Assembly: GCF_018310345.1 (NCBI RefSeq)
Contig: NZ_JAGXBY010000007.1
Coordinates: 99,081-163,080, forward strand
DNA length: 64,000 nucleotides
Direction: 5' to 3'
Source: Ornithinibacillus massiliensis
GTDB taxonomy: Bacteria; Bacillota; Bacilli; Bacillales; Amphibacillaceae
The notes beneath the pieces are model-generated. The model did not search any database. It was not told where the DNA came from and saw nothing but the letters and a program-made list of their open reading frames with translations. Position numbers and translations under genes: made by a program. Every line of letters starts with the position of its first letter. Position 1 is the stretch's first letter. Of this stretch, positions 8,516 through 16,800 are shown one piece after another.

Positions 8516-9019
8516 ATGCCAAAGTTACTAGAGAAATCGGAGAGTCTTGTGATAAAAATTGTCGGGATTCAAGGACAAATTGCTAATGGTGTGCTGTTAT
8601 TTATGATGGCCATTATAAGCTTCGATGTAATTGGGCGCAACTTTTTTAATCATCCTTTAAAAGGGACTTATGAAATGACTGAACTAAGTTCGGCGATGCT
8701 TGTTTTTTTGGCTCTTGCTATCACCCATCAAAGAGGGAACCATATTACCATTGATTTCCTAGTAGAACGTTTTTCGAAAAAAGCTCAGAATCTATTACTT
8801 GGTGTAGTAGAAATGGTGATTGCCCTAGTAGTGTTGCTCATCGCAATGCATATTTTTGAAAATGGGTTACGCATGATGGAAAGAAATTCTGCAACCACCG
8901 ATTTAGGACTCCCGGTATATCCCTTTCTTTTTATCATTGCTTTTACGTTGACTACATTTATGCTACTAGCATTCTTTAAAGCTATCGCATATTTTCGAAT
9001 GGCGGTGATAAAAGGATGA
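8516..9019 (+). CDS. TRAP transporter small permease (DctQ family)
   Basis: A 167-residue protein with four predicted membrane helices. The family pattern VIGRNFFNHPLKGTYEMTELSSAML lies near residues 40-65, and HQRGNHITIDFL after it. It is the small membrane subunit that works with the DctM channel. Its stop overlaps the start of the large permease by 4 nt (ATGA), showing translational coupling. It lies between the binding protein and the large permease, the standard order. Confidence 0.9.
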   Translation: MPKLLEKSESLVIKIVGIQGQIANGVLLFMMAIISFDVIGRNFFNHPLKGTYEMTELSSAMLVFLALAITHQRGNHITIDFLVERFSKKAQNLLLGVVEMVIALVVLLIAMHIFENGLRMMERNSATTDLGLPVYPFLFIIAFTLTTFMLLAFFKAIAYFRMAVIKG

Positions 9020-10317
9020 GTCCTGAATGGATTGGGATTATTGGTATTGTAGCATTGCTCTTATTATTTGTGCTTCGAGTTCCTGTGGCGGTTTCACTTA
9101 TTATGGTTGGAACGGTTGGTCTAGCACTCATACGAGGCTGGGATGCGGCACTAGTACAACTTGGGACGACGCCATTTTCCACAGCTAGTTCGTATTCACT
9201 GAGCGTTATTCCACTTTTTATCTTAATGGGGATGTTTCTTTCTTATAGTGGGTTTGGTAGAGATTTATATACAGCAGTGGATGCGTGGATTGGCCATATT
9301 AAAGGTGGTCTAGCCATGACTACCATTGGAACGAGTGCATTCTTCTCTGCAATCTCTGGGTCGGTAAATGCAACAACAGCGACGATGGCAAGAATTTCAT
9401 TACCCGAAATGAAAAAATACAAATATGATGATGCACTATCGACATCCTGTGTGGCCGCTGGGGGAACGCTCGGTATCCTGATTCCTCCTAGTGTTATACT
9501 TGTCTTATATGGGATATTGACTATGGAGCCGATTGGTAAGTTATTGATTGCGGGGCTCGTGCCAGGTATTTTGCAAATGATTTTGTTTATGTTACTGATT
9601 TATATTATGGTATGGAGAAAGCCAAGTCTTGCGCCAGTTACAGAGAAAAAGCCTTTTGCTATGAAAATAAAATCGTTAACCTTTGTTTGGCCCTTTATCC
9701 TGTTGTTTGCATTAAGCATTGGTGGAATATATTATGGTTATTTTACGCCAACAGAAGCAGGTGGAGTAGGAGCTTTTGGTGCATTTCTGTTAACGATTAT
9801 GGCAAGAAGATTAAGCTTTGAACATTTTAAAAAGTCACTAAGTGAGACAACGCGTTTAACAGCAGCGATTTTCTTCATCATTATTGGTGCAGATATTTTT
9901 AGTAAATTCCTGGCACTTAGTACCATTCCGGTTAAAATTACACAATATGTTTCCGGGCTAGCGTTACCTGCGATGGCAATCTTAGGACTGATTTTATTAG
10001 TTTACTTAGTGTTGGGATTATTTCTAGAAGGCATTGCGATTTTTGTATTAACGTTGCCGGTAGTGTATCCACTAATTACGATGCTTGGCTTTGATGGGGT
10101 CTGGTTCGGTGTGGTCATGATTCTAGTCATGAATATTGGACTATTGACACCACCGATGGGACTAAGTATTTATATCATTAGTAGTGTAGCGAAAGAGATT
10201 CCAGCCCAGCGAATTTTTAAAGGAGTTATCCCGATGCTTGGAATGATGGTTTTGTGCTTAATCTTAATTGTGGTTTTTCCTGGTATTGTACTGTTTTTAC
10301 CAGAGTTGATGAAGTAA
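9016..10317 (+). CDS. TRAP transporter large permease (DctM family)
   Basis: A 433-residue integral membrane protein with about 12 helices, the Na+-coupled channel subunit of a TRAP transporter. Family signatures include SGSVNATTATMARISLPEM, GGTLGILIPPSVILVLYG and the late LTPPMGLSIYIISS. Its length is normal. It is the last gene of the operon and ends before a strong terminator. With its partners it would import an organic acid, perhaps feeding the nearby 2-oxo-acid dehydrogenase; that link is only positional. Confidence 0.92.
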   Translation: MSPEWIGIIGIVALLLLFVLRVPVAVSLIMVGTVGLALIRGWDAALVQLGTTPFSTASSYSLSVIPLFILMGMFLSYSGFGRDLYTAVDAWIGHIKGGLAMTTIGTSAFFSAISGSVNATTATMARISLPEMKKYKYDDALSTSCVAAGGTLGILIPPSVILVLYGILTMEPIGKLLIAGLVPGILQMILFMLLIYIMVWRKPSLAPVTEKKPFAMKIKSLTFVWPFILLFALSIGGIYYGYFTPTEAGGVGAFGAFLLTIMARRLSFEHFKKSLSETTRLTAAIFFIIIGADIFSKFLALSTIPVKITQYVSGLALPAMAILGLILLVYLVLGLFLEGIAIFVLTLPVVYPLITMLGFDGVWFGVVMILVMNIGLLTPPMGLSIYIISSVAKEIPAQRIFKGVIPMLGMMVLCLILIVVFPGIVLFLPELMK

Positions 10318-10326
10318 ACCAGTAAA

Positions 10327-10363
10327 TGCTCTGAAGAAAGGTGCGTTTCTTCAGAGCATTTTT
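10327..10363. terminator. Rho-independent terminator after the TRAP operon
   Basis: A perfect 13-bp stem (TGCTCTGAAGAAA and its complement) with a 6-nt loop is followed by a T-run. It may also serve the convergent M50 protease gene on the other strand. Confidence 0.9.
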
Positions 10364-10410
10364 AGGTTGTTATAAAGGGAAAGTATAGAATGTATGTTGT
10401 TTTGTTATAT

Positions 10411-11592
10411 TCACGCTACACGATCCCTTATAGACCTAAATCTCGCATAGATTAATAGTCCAATCATTAGAATACTCAATCCTAATAATACGATAGCGTC
10501 CCAGAAGTATTGACTACTAGGTGTCCATAGGTATTTCCATATATGAGCGAATATAGCAATCATTTGTGGTAGGAAATAGAGTGCAAATAAGCACGTAATC
10601 AGTACTATTCCAATAACATAGAACACACTATACAGTCTTACTGCAGATAACTCACTCTTGTAGACAGTTGTAGTAGTATCTTGCTTGATAAAAGAGAGCC
10701 ATTTACTTAAATAATTCTTCCCACTCTCCATTAGATTATAGCTTCCAGTTATATTTTCAATAATAAAATAAATATCGGTTTTCATAAAGAAACTAAATTG
10801 ATAGATTGTTTTTACAAAAATATCAAAAATGATAATCCCGAGTAATCCGAATAGAAGTGGATTCGAATCGCCAATTAATAATGTAAGTGAAAAAGCTATA
10901 AAAAGTGTCACCTGTTCAAATGACATCCCGGCGAAATATAACGGGTTTCGCTGCCTTGGGGCAAGTTTCCAAGCAGCTGTTAAATCTGTTTCGAACACAA
11001 TTAAAAAAAGCCTGTTGCCAATATCGAGCTTGGTTGGCAAATTATATGAACGGATAGCTAGAATATGGCCGAATTCATGAATCAGAATAAGTATTAATGA
11101 AATCCCCATATATGTCAGCATATTCGCTATCATGGAATCAAAAATAAAAATATCTTGATAATGTGGTAAAAGTTCTGGATGTAATAGGATGAATCCTATA
11201 TTTATGAACAACAAAAGAAGATAAATTTTGTTGGAAATCTTATTGAAAAAAATGCTGGCGAAATTAGCTGAAATCCAATCAAAGGCATTTGTTGACTTGT
11301 TCTTTTGGGAAGTGGTAACTATCTCACCATCGATTTCTTTCACCAAACCAAATTCAACTAATTGTTCAACAAAAGGAATAATCTCTACGTCCTCATTAGG
11401 GTAATTAGTCTTCAATATCTGTTCGATTTCGGCTAACCCTTTGCCATTATTGATTAATTCAATTGCATCGATGCAAACCTTAGGCATTTCATAGAATTCA
11501 CCAGACTGATTGTCTTCCACAATATAATGTTTTTTATCTTGGCGAATCTCTAAATCGACTAAGCTAAGTGTTGATTCAAGTGTTAGATTCAT
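10411..11592 (-). CDS. Membrane-embedded M50-type zinc metalloprotease with N-terminal PqqD-like (RiPP recognition) domain
   Basis: A 393-residue protein. Residues 1-92 resemble a PqqD-like winged helix, the fold that captures leader peptides of ribosomally made modified peptides (the pattern runs from YIVEDNQSGEFYEMP to VEQLVEFGLV). Six or so membrane helices follow. The zinc site is HEFGH at 172-176, and a plausible third ligand is Asp273 in MKTDIYF. The layout resembles YydH-type peptide proteases. No radical-SAM or other maturase is adjacent, but a 22-residue CWWC peptide gene lies immediately upstream on the same strand. I infer that it processes that peptide. The start has GGCGGTG 6 nt upstream. 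Confidence 0.85.
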   Translation of the reverse strand: MNLTLESTLSLVDLEIRQDKKHYIVEDNQSGEFYEMPKVCIDAIELINNGKGLAEIEQILKTNYPNEDVEIIPFVEQLVEFGLVKEIDGEIVTTSQKNKSTNAFDWISANFASIFFNKISNKIYLLLLFINIGFILLHPELLPHYQDIFIFDSMIANMLTYMGISLILILIHEFGHILAIRSYNLPTKLDIGNRLFLIVFETDLTAAWKLAPRQRNPLYFAGMSFEQVTLFIAFSLTLLIGDSNPLLFGLLGIIIFDIFVKTIYQFSFFMKTDIYFIIENITGSYNLMESGKNYLSKWLSFIKQDTTTTVYKSELSAVRLYSVFYVIGIVLITCLFALYFLPQMIAIFAHIWKYLWTPSSQYFWDAIVLLGLSILMIGLLIYARFRSIRDRVA

Positions 11593-11620
11593 GTTTACAC
11601 CGCCACTTTTTATAATAATA

Positions 11621-11642
11621 GGATGCTAGTAATCTAGCATCC
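11621..11642 (-). terminator. Perfect 9-bp hairpin between the CWWC peptide gene and the M50 gene
   Basis: GGATGCTAG and CTAGCATCC enclose a 4-nt loop, 9 nt after the peptide stop codon on the minus strand, and are followed by TATTATTATA. Without a clean T-run it looks like an attenuator or partial terminator, which would give more peptide mRNA than protease mRNA. Confidence 0.55.
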
Positions 11643-11651
11643 TTATGCTTT

Positions 11652-11720
11652 TTAGTATGGGCGTCCAAAGATGCACCACCAGCACGTAACTTTTATTTTT
11701 TTAAGTTTGCGGATTTTCAA
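11652..11720 (-). CDS. 22-residue CWWC peptide, putative precursor or pheromone substrate of the M50 protease
   Basis: A short reading frame from TTG (11720-11718) to TAA. The ribosome site AAAGGGGG lies 9 nt upstream, among the strongest in the window. The first ten residues are highly basic (Lys/Arg at 2, 4, 5, 7, 8 and 10). The C-terminal core is TCWWCIFGRPY (residues 12-22). It sits between the HD-GYP gene (27 nt upstream) and the PqqD-M50 protease gene. A basic head, an aromatic/cysteine core and an adjacent recognition-domain protease fit a RiPP precursor or a Trp-rich signalling peptide. I recognise no described family. Expression is not proven. Confidence 0.6.
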   Translation of the reverse strand: MKIRKLKKIKVTCWWCIFGRPY

Positions 11721-11747
11721 GTTTAAACACCCCCTTTCAAGTTATGC

Positions 11748-12902
11748 CTAGTTGCTATTGTGTTTTGAGTGAATTTTTTCCCAATCAGGAAATATACTTT
11801 GAAAGATTTCTACTAATTTAGGATCAAATTGTGTTCCTTTTCCTTCAATAATACGTTCATATGCATCTTCCAAAGATAAAGCAGGCCTGTATGATCTAGA
11901 TGAAGTCATAGCATCAAAAGCATCAGCAAGTGCAGTAATTCTTGCTAATAGTGGCGATTCTTCACCTTTCAAGCCATCAGGATAGCCTTTTCCATCCCAG
12001 CGCTCGTGATGATGTAATACAACATCTATATTAGCTGATATCCCTTCAACATCTTCAACAGCTTCTGCCCCTACACGTGGATGTGTTTTGATTATGTCAT
12101 ATTCCTCGTTTGAAAGTTTTCCAGGTTTAGTTAAAATAGCATCAGGTATATGAATTTTTCCAATATCATGTAATAAGCAAGCATAATAAAAATATCTTAA
12201 CTCATCTTTATCAAATTTTTCTGTTGCAGTAGCTAATGACATTGCATACTCAGCGACACGTTCACTATGGCCCCGGGTATATGGATCTTTAAGTTCAAGG
12301 GTGGCAATAATTCCTTTTACAATCCCTTCTATTTGTCTATCATAAGAACTCATAACCGTTTCTACGTAACTAATGATACGATGTAAAATAATGAAACTAA
12401 TCATATAGAGAACAATGACTACTAATAAGGGTAGCATTACTTCTGAGAAGTCGAGAAATAAGCCAACCATAATATATTTTATAGTGGTACCTAAGAAGAC
12501 TACGTAGAAGTATTTTTTATTTACGAATATAGGTGCGAATAAAATAATTACTACTTCTACTAAATTTCCACTACTATATGGAAAATCGGTAGTTGAATAA
12601 TACCAGATGTCACCTATCATAGTGATTGTAGTATAGCTGATAAAATAAAGGTATTTAATTAACCATAATTTCTTCTTTTTGAACAGATAAAAGGTTACGG
12701 GTACAAGGAACCCGACCACTAAATATAGAAAATAGTCTTTAATACTTAGCGAAATACCTTCCTCAGATCCCCATGGAAGTATAGGAAATAAGTAATAATA
12801 AATAACATCATAGATTAAAAACGTCCCATAAAATAACCCTAAAAACCACTTTGTGGCTTGTTTCTCTTCATATAATAAAGATTTGTGAAGTGTTTTTTCC
12901 AT
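11748..12902 (-). CDS. Membrane HD-GYP domain protein, probable cyclic-di-GMP phosphodiesterase
   Basis: A 384-residue protein. Residues 20-175 form about six membrane helices with no recognisable extracellular sensor domain. Residues 190-370 are an HD-GYP domain: HSERVAEYA, the metal-binding HD pair in LLHDIGKIHIP (245-246), HHHERWDGKGYP (GYP at 306-308) and ITALADAFDAMTSSRSYR. All key residues are present, so the domain should hydrolyse c-di-GMP. The start has AGAGAGG upstream. It is the only phosphodiesterase seen in a window with two diguanylate cyclases and three c-di-GMP-type leaders. The peptide gene follows within 30 nt. Confidence 0.88.
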   Translation of the reverse strand: MEKTLHKSLLYEEKQATKWFLGLFYGTFLIYDVIYYYLFPILPWGSEEGISLSIKDYFLYLVVGFLVPVTFYLFKKKKLWLIKYLYFISYTTITMIGDIWYYSTTDFPYSSGNLVEVVIILFAPIFVNKKYFYVVFLGTTIKYIMVGLFLDFSEVMLPLLVVIVLYMISFIILHRIISYVETVMSSYDRQIEGIVKGIIATLELKDPYTRGHSERVAEYAMSLATATEKFDKDELRYFYYACLLHDIGKIHIPDAILTKPGKLSNEEYDIIKTHPRVGAEAVEDVEGISANIDVVLHHHERWDGKGYPDGLKGEESPLLARITALADAFDAMTSSRSYRPALSLEDAYERIIEGKGTQFDPKLVEIFQSIFPDWEKIHSKHNSN

Positions 12903-13681
12903 GATGAATCCTCTCTGAAAAATAATAATGGAAATTAGTTACACTAGGATTGACTTATTGAAAATAGTTAACCGCATACATTTTATTCTCTAAAGCGAAA
13001 GTCACCTATCAAATGTTTGTTTATTTATTGATTAATTAATTATACTAGGATGTTAACTAGTAGATAATTCCCTTGAAGTACGATCATCAAACCTATGACA
13101 CTATGTATGTAATGAATTAAATCATTTTCAATGGTAAAAACAGTAAAAGGCTCAATCTTTCACATGATGCTAATGGCTAAGTAATTATTTTCCCCCATAT
13201 ATACCAGCTTAATAGTCATGTTGATTGGAATATAGGATATAATTTTTTCAAACAGTCCAAGCAATCCCGATACTTGGGACATTAAATAAAATATGTACGT
13301 TTATTCTACTCAAAATATGACCTATCAAAGACAAGGTGTAATAGTGATTTATTTGCATGATTTTCATAGGTGTAAACTACTATTTTTTTCACTAATGTAT
13401 TTAGTATAAAGCAACTTTTATAAACTGTAAATTATAAATAAACGCACATTAATAGTTCTTTATACCTAAATGTTACGTGCTCTTCTCTTTGTTAGTGAAG
13501 ATTTGATTGAGGATATATAGGGAGATAGACTGTCGTAATCTTCAAATTTATAATAAAGTTGTACAGTGTAGGTACGTTTTTACGATTAGGGGTTAGTAAT
13601 GTTATTAATCCACAAATCAATCCATTGGTTTTTTATAGAGTTATACGATTTCTTTATTTTGACGATAGGAGCCGTGAAATA
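12903..13681. other. Gene-free AT-rich stretch of about 780 bp
   Basis: No convincing gene, RNA or terminator was found between the divergent HD-GYP and HAD genes. It must hold both promoters. The 10-mer ACCTATCAAA occurs at 13004 and 13320, which may be chance. A frame that runs into the HAD gene from 13559 lacks a start with a ribosome site and is not counted. Confidence 0.6.
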
Positions 13682-14455
13682 ATGAAGAAATGGATTACCT
13701 TTGATTTAGATGGAACTTTGATGCAGAATCCTTTTGGAAAGTGGGTATTTCCGGAGATTGAACAACTATATAACGATTGCATTGGTGATGATCAAGCGAA
13801 TGGGATTAGAAGTGAACTGATTAAAGAGCATCGTAGGCGAATGAAGGCAGGATTAATTGTTGATGCTTATGATTGGGATGATATTGTAAGGCATGTATTC
13901 TCAACAAATGGTGTATTTGTACATGTAGATGTTGCGGAGCTGCTAGTCAAACACACGAAGCCTCCTAAGGTATATCTATTGGAAGAAAATATTCTTCAAG
14001 ATTTACAAATTCTTCGGGAAAAGGGCTTCAATTTAGCGGTAGTCACCAATGGATTTGAAAAATACCAGAAGCCTGTCATGGACGCATTAGGTTTAACAAG
14101 TTTTTTCGATGTTATTATTACCCCTGAAAAAGCAAGGTATGGCAAGCCACAGATTAATATGGTTAAGGAATTACATGATACAAATAATGAAATTGTAGCT
14201 CATGTAGGTGATAGACTAGATCATGACGTGACTATGGCAAATGAATTAAATGTGTTATCCATTTTGTTCCATCAAGAAATGCCAGAAACAATTCTTAGTG
14301 TAGACCCTAAGAAACGACAATATACATGTATGGACTGGCTTGAAATGAAATGGAAGCGGGAAACTGGGGTAGAAACCCTTCCACTTCCATTGTCCGCTAT
14401 CCCTAAAATGATTATTTGCACCATGAAGGAGATTAGTATGGAGTCCCTCAGCTAA
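13682..14455 (+). CDS. HAD-superfamily hydrolase
   Basis: A 257-residue phosphatase-like protein. Motif I is FDLDGTL (residues about 6-12, nucleophile Asp), motif II is VVTNGF, the motif III Lys lies in ARYGKPQ, and motif IV is HVGDRLDHDV. These are all the catalytic residues of a HAD phosphohydrolase with an alpha-helical cap. ATG 13682 is chosen because TAGGAG lies 10 nt upstream and the protein then begins just before motif I, as usual. The last codons lie inside a hairpin shared with the convergent yuiD gene. The substrate is unknown; small phosphosugars or nucleotides are typical. Confidence 0.85.
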   Translation: MKKWITFDLDGTLMQNPFGKWVFPEIEQLYNDCIGDDQANGIRSELIKEHRRRMKAGLIVDAYDWDDIVRHVFSTNGVFVHVDVAELLVKHTKPPKVYLLEENILQDLQILREKGFNLAVVTNGFEKYQKPVMDALGLTSFFDVIITPEKARYGKPQINMVKELHDTNNEIVAHVGDRLDHDVTMANELNVLSILFHQEMPETILSVDPKKRQYTCMDWLEMKWKRETGVETLPLPLSAIPKMIICTMKEISMESLS

Positions 14456-14471
14456 TAGCATGAGGGACTCC
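14440..14471. terminator. Bidirectional hairpin between the HAD gene and yuiD
   Basis: GGAGTCCCTCA and its exact complement form an 11-bp stem with a 10-nt loop. It overlaps the last codons of the HAD gene and lies just beyond the 3' end of the convergent gene. T-rich tracts are weak on both sides. Confidence 0.65.
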
Positions 14472-14475
14472 ACTC

Positions 14476-14940
14476 TTAGGCTTCTTTTTCTAACAGGTTA
14501 CTAACTGCTCCAATTAATACACCAAGTGCTGCGCCCCCTAATACTTCAACAGGCATGTGACCAAGCATTTCTTTTAATTCCTTTTCTCGCTTGCGATACT
14601 TATATCCTGGATGGTGCTCTGCTAATTTCTCAAGCTCTTCATACATATCATTCACCGCTATAGCGGTTTGTCCTGCTTGCCAACGGATTCCCATTGCGTC
14701 ATACATGACGATTAAGCTGAATATACTACTAATTCCAAAATCCATCGATGAGATCCCTCTTTTAAAGCCGACGTAACTTGTTAAAGATGTAACCGCAGCG
14801 GAATGGGAGCTCGGCATATCACCGGACCCAAACATCTTCTTCCAATCCCATACACCGGTTTCCTTATAATGAAGTGGTACTTTTAAGAACTGTGCTGCAC
14901 CTATTCCAATTAATGCAGTAGTCATGGCACGATTTAGCAT
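14476..14940 (-). CDS. yuiD: Divergent PAP2 (acid phosphatase/VanZ-like) membrane protein YuiD
   Basis: A 154-residue member of the DUF212/divergent PAP2 family. Diagnostic residues are SGDMPSSHSAAVTSL (residues about 39-53), resembling the PSGH-type phosphatase motif, and YDAMGIRWQAGQ. Four to five membrane segments are present. The length equals that of B. subtilis YuiD. The family's substrate is not established. The start has GAGGTG upstream on the minus strand. Confidence 0.88.
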   Translation of the reverse strand: MLNRAMTTALIGIGAAQFLKVPLHYKETGVWDWKKMFGSGDMPSSHSAAVTSLTSYVGFKRGISSMDFGISSIFSLIVMYDAMGIRWQAGQTAIAVNDMYEELEKLAEHHPGYKYRKREKELKEMLGHMPVEVLGGAALGVLIGAVSNLLEKEA

Positions 14941-15172
14941 AAATTCACCTCAGCTTATTCATTTGCAAATAAAATAGGATTTATGTATGAAAGGCTCGTT
15001 ATTCTAGAGAGGTTTTAATGGTTCGATTGGAAGTGTGTAGGAGTACATGGAACCATAGAAATTTAGCCAAATAAACGATAAATATTTGAAACATAACTGT
15101 AATCGAATTCCTAGATGAGATGTTGTATGATAAGTGATAGATTGGAATATATTTCAACTTAGGGTGAGGGCT

Positions 15173-15610
15173 ATGGGACGAAAGAACAGACAGGATTATC
15201 AACTAGATGGATTTAGTCAAGAAATAAGTCAGACTGTTCAGCAATTAGGGGATTTAAGAGAGCTTGACTTAGAAAATTATATCAGCAAGCTTATAAGGCG
15301 TAGTGACTCGAAAAAATTTGCATGTGAAATTATTCGTTGCCTGGAAATAATCAATGATCAGGGAATGAAGATAACAGAAAAAGATAAGAAGAAAAATGCG
15401 GCTAAAATTGAAGAGCTGAAAGAAAGCATGCAGAAAAAAAGTCTAACACCAATGGAAAAAAGATTCATCTATGAAGAAATTGCTGATTTAATACGGGAGA
15501 TGGAATCGATTCGTCGCTATTGGCTACAGAAATCGCTCACTAGTTTTAAATATGTTGGTGCAGCAGGGGCAGTTTTAGGTGTAGCGCTTTTATTTAGAAA
15601 AAGAAAATAA
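15173..15610 (+). CDS. Small helical protein with C-terminal membrane anchor (unknown function)
   Basis: A 145-residue protein that I do not recognise. ATG 15173 is chosen because AGGGTGAGGG lies just upstream. The body (residues 15-120) is charged and predicted helical. The C-terminus is a single membrane helix followed by Lys/Arg (SFKYVGAAGAVLGVALLFRKRK), so it should be tail-anchored with the body in the cytosol. It is monocistronic, with a terminator 11 nt after the stop. Confidence 0.65.
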   Translation: MGRKNRQDYQLDGFSQEISQTVQQLGDLRELDLENYISKLIRRSDSKKFACEIIRCLEIINDQGMKITEKDKKKNAAKIEELKESMQKKSLTPMEKRFIYEEIADLIREMESIRRYWLQKSLTSFKYVGAAGAVLGVALLFRKRK

Positions 15611-15620
15611 TACAGGTTTC

Positions 15621-15648
15621 CACCTCATCTATTGATGGGGTGTTTTTT
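15621..15648 (+). terminator. Rho-independent terminator
   Basis: CACCTCAT and ATGGGGTG pair (with one wobble) around CTATTG and are followed by six Ts, just after the small anchored protein. Confidence 0.82.
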
Positions 15649-15794
15649 GTTATAAATATTTTTCGGATTTTGTCGGAATTTATTGATTTTCATGTATGAT
15701 TGTCTTTATACTAATATTACGGTCTTATTAGGATTACTAATACTTATAATTTGTCACAGTAAACATTAAACCTACCCTAGAAGGAGGAGCAGCT

Positions 15795-16253
15795 TTGAGC
15801 GTAACAGATGAAAAAAATCAAGTCATCACTGCCTTATTAAATGGCACCATCATGTCAGTTAGAAATTCAATTCCTATTCAGGCTAATATAGGAAAGCCTG
15901 AACTTTTTAGTAATGCTCTACAGTTCCAATTTGGTGTTTTTATTGGCATTACCGGCGATGTTAGAGGTAAATTAGTTTTATCTGGTGATAGGCAAGTCTT
16001 TAGTAGAATTGGCGAGGCAATGTTTGGCATGCCCATTCAGGATGATATGCTTGTCTCACTAAGTGGAGAATTAGGTAATATCATTGCAGGTGGACTATCG
16101 ACTAATATTGGACAAAATGGGATGAAAACAGATATAACTGCTCCAACGATTATGGAAGGGATAACAAAGCTTCTAGGGTATGATAAGGTCATTCGATTAC
16201 CGATAGGCTTTCAAGCTGTTGGTGACCTCCATTTATACCTTGTAATAGATTAA
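15795..16253 (+). CDS. cheX: CheX-family chemotaxis phosphatase
   Basis: A 152-residue CheC/CheX-like protein. The catalytic pattern of one Glu and one Asn three residues apart is seen in SGELGNIIAGG (residues about 95-105), as in CheX, which removes phosphate from CheY. It begins with TTG, supported by AAGGAGGAG 6 nt upstream. The length fits CheX. It stands alone, away from a chemotaxis operon, which is common for this family. It could act on another response regulator. Confidence 0.82.
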   Translation: MSVTDEKNQVITALLNGTIMSVRNSIPIQANIGKPELFSNALQFQFGVFIGITGDVRGKLVLSGDRQVFSRIGEAMFGMPIQDDMLVSLSGELGNIIAGGLSTNIGQNGMKTDITAPTIMEGITKLLGYDKVIRLPIGFQAVGDLHLYLVID

Positions 16254-16429
16254 ATTAGGAAGCAATGCATTGTTCATAATGTATTGCTTTTTATTGTGAA
16301 TACTAGGTCCATTTACCTGGATTAGTAAAGTAAAAAAAGAGGAATAGATAGAGTAGAGTTGATTCTCAAATATATGAGATTGACTCGAGGAAGGATTACT
16401 TTATTTTATACACTCGGGGGAGGTTTTTC

Positions 16430-16600
16430 ATGAAAAAAAATAAAAGAGAGCATAAACAGATATCGTTACAAGAAATTAACGACAAACGTGCTATATTAAT
16501 CGAGGAAACATCTAAATTTGGTTTGAATAGTCAACGAGTACTAAAAGTAAGTGAAGAACTGGATACGATGATTATAAACTATATGAGAGATAGGAAATAA
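16430..16600 (+). CDS. Spo0E-like aspartyl-phosphate phosphatase
   Basis: A 56-residue protein with GGGGGAGG 6 nt upstream of its ATG. The C-terminal half has two helices and the family signature VSEELDTMIINY (the SxELD core of Spo0E, where the Asp is essential). Spo0E proteins dephosphorylate Spo0A-P and delay sporulation, so this gene supports a spore-forming host. It is monocistronic. The N-terminal 13 residues are unusually basic. Confidence 0.8.
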   Translation: MKKNKREHKQISLQEINDKRAILIEETSKFGLNSQRVLKVSEELDTMIINYMRDRK

Positions 16601-16800
16601 ACGAAAGAGCAAAATCACATCTTTGACCTCCATTATACGAACCTCTTACGAAATATCCTACATGTTCTACTAGCAACCTCCTCAACTAGATGCTTGGATT
16701 TTTACTTGAAAGTGATTAAACTATAAGAATGGCATCAGAATAAAACCTACTTATTCGAATAAACTGTTGTAAATAGATTGATAATATAGGAGGGAAATAT

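Noticed and set aside
13559..13681. N-terminal extension of the HAD protein
   Set aside because: No ribosome site precedes it. The internal ATG 13682 has one and places motif I at the normal distance from the start.
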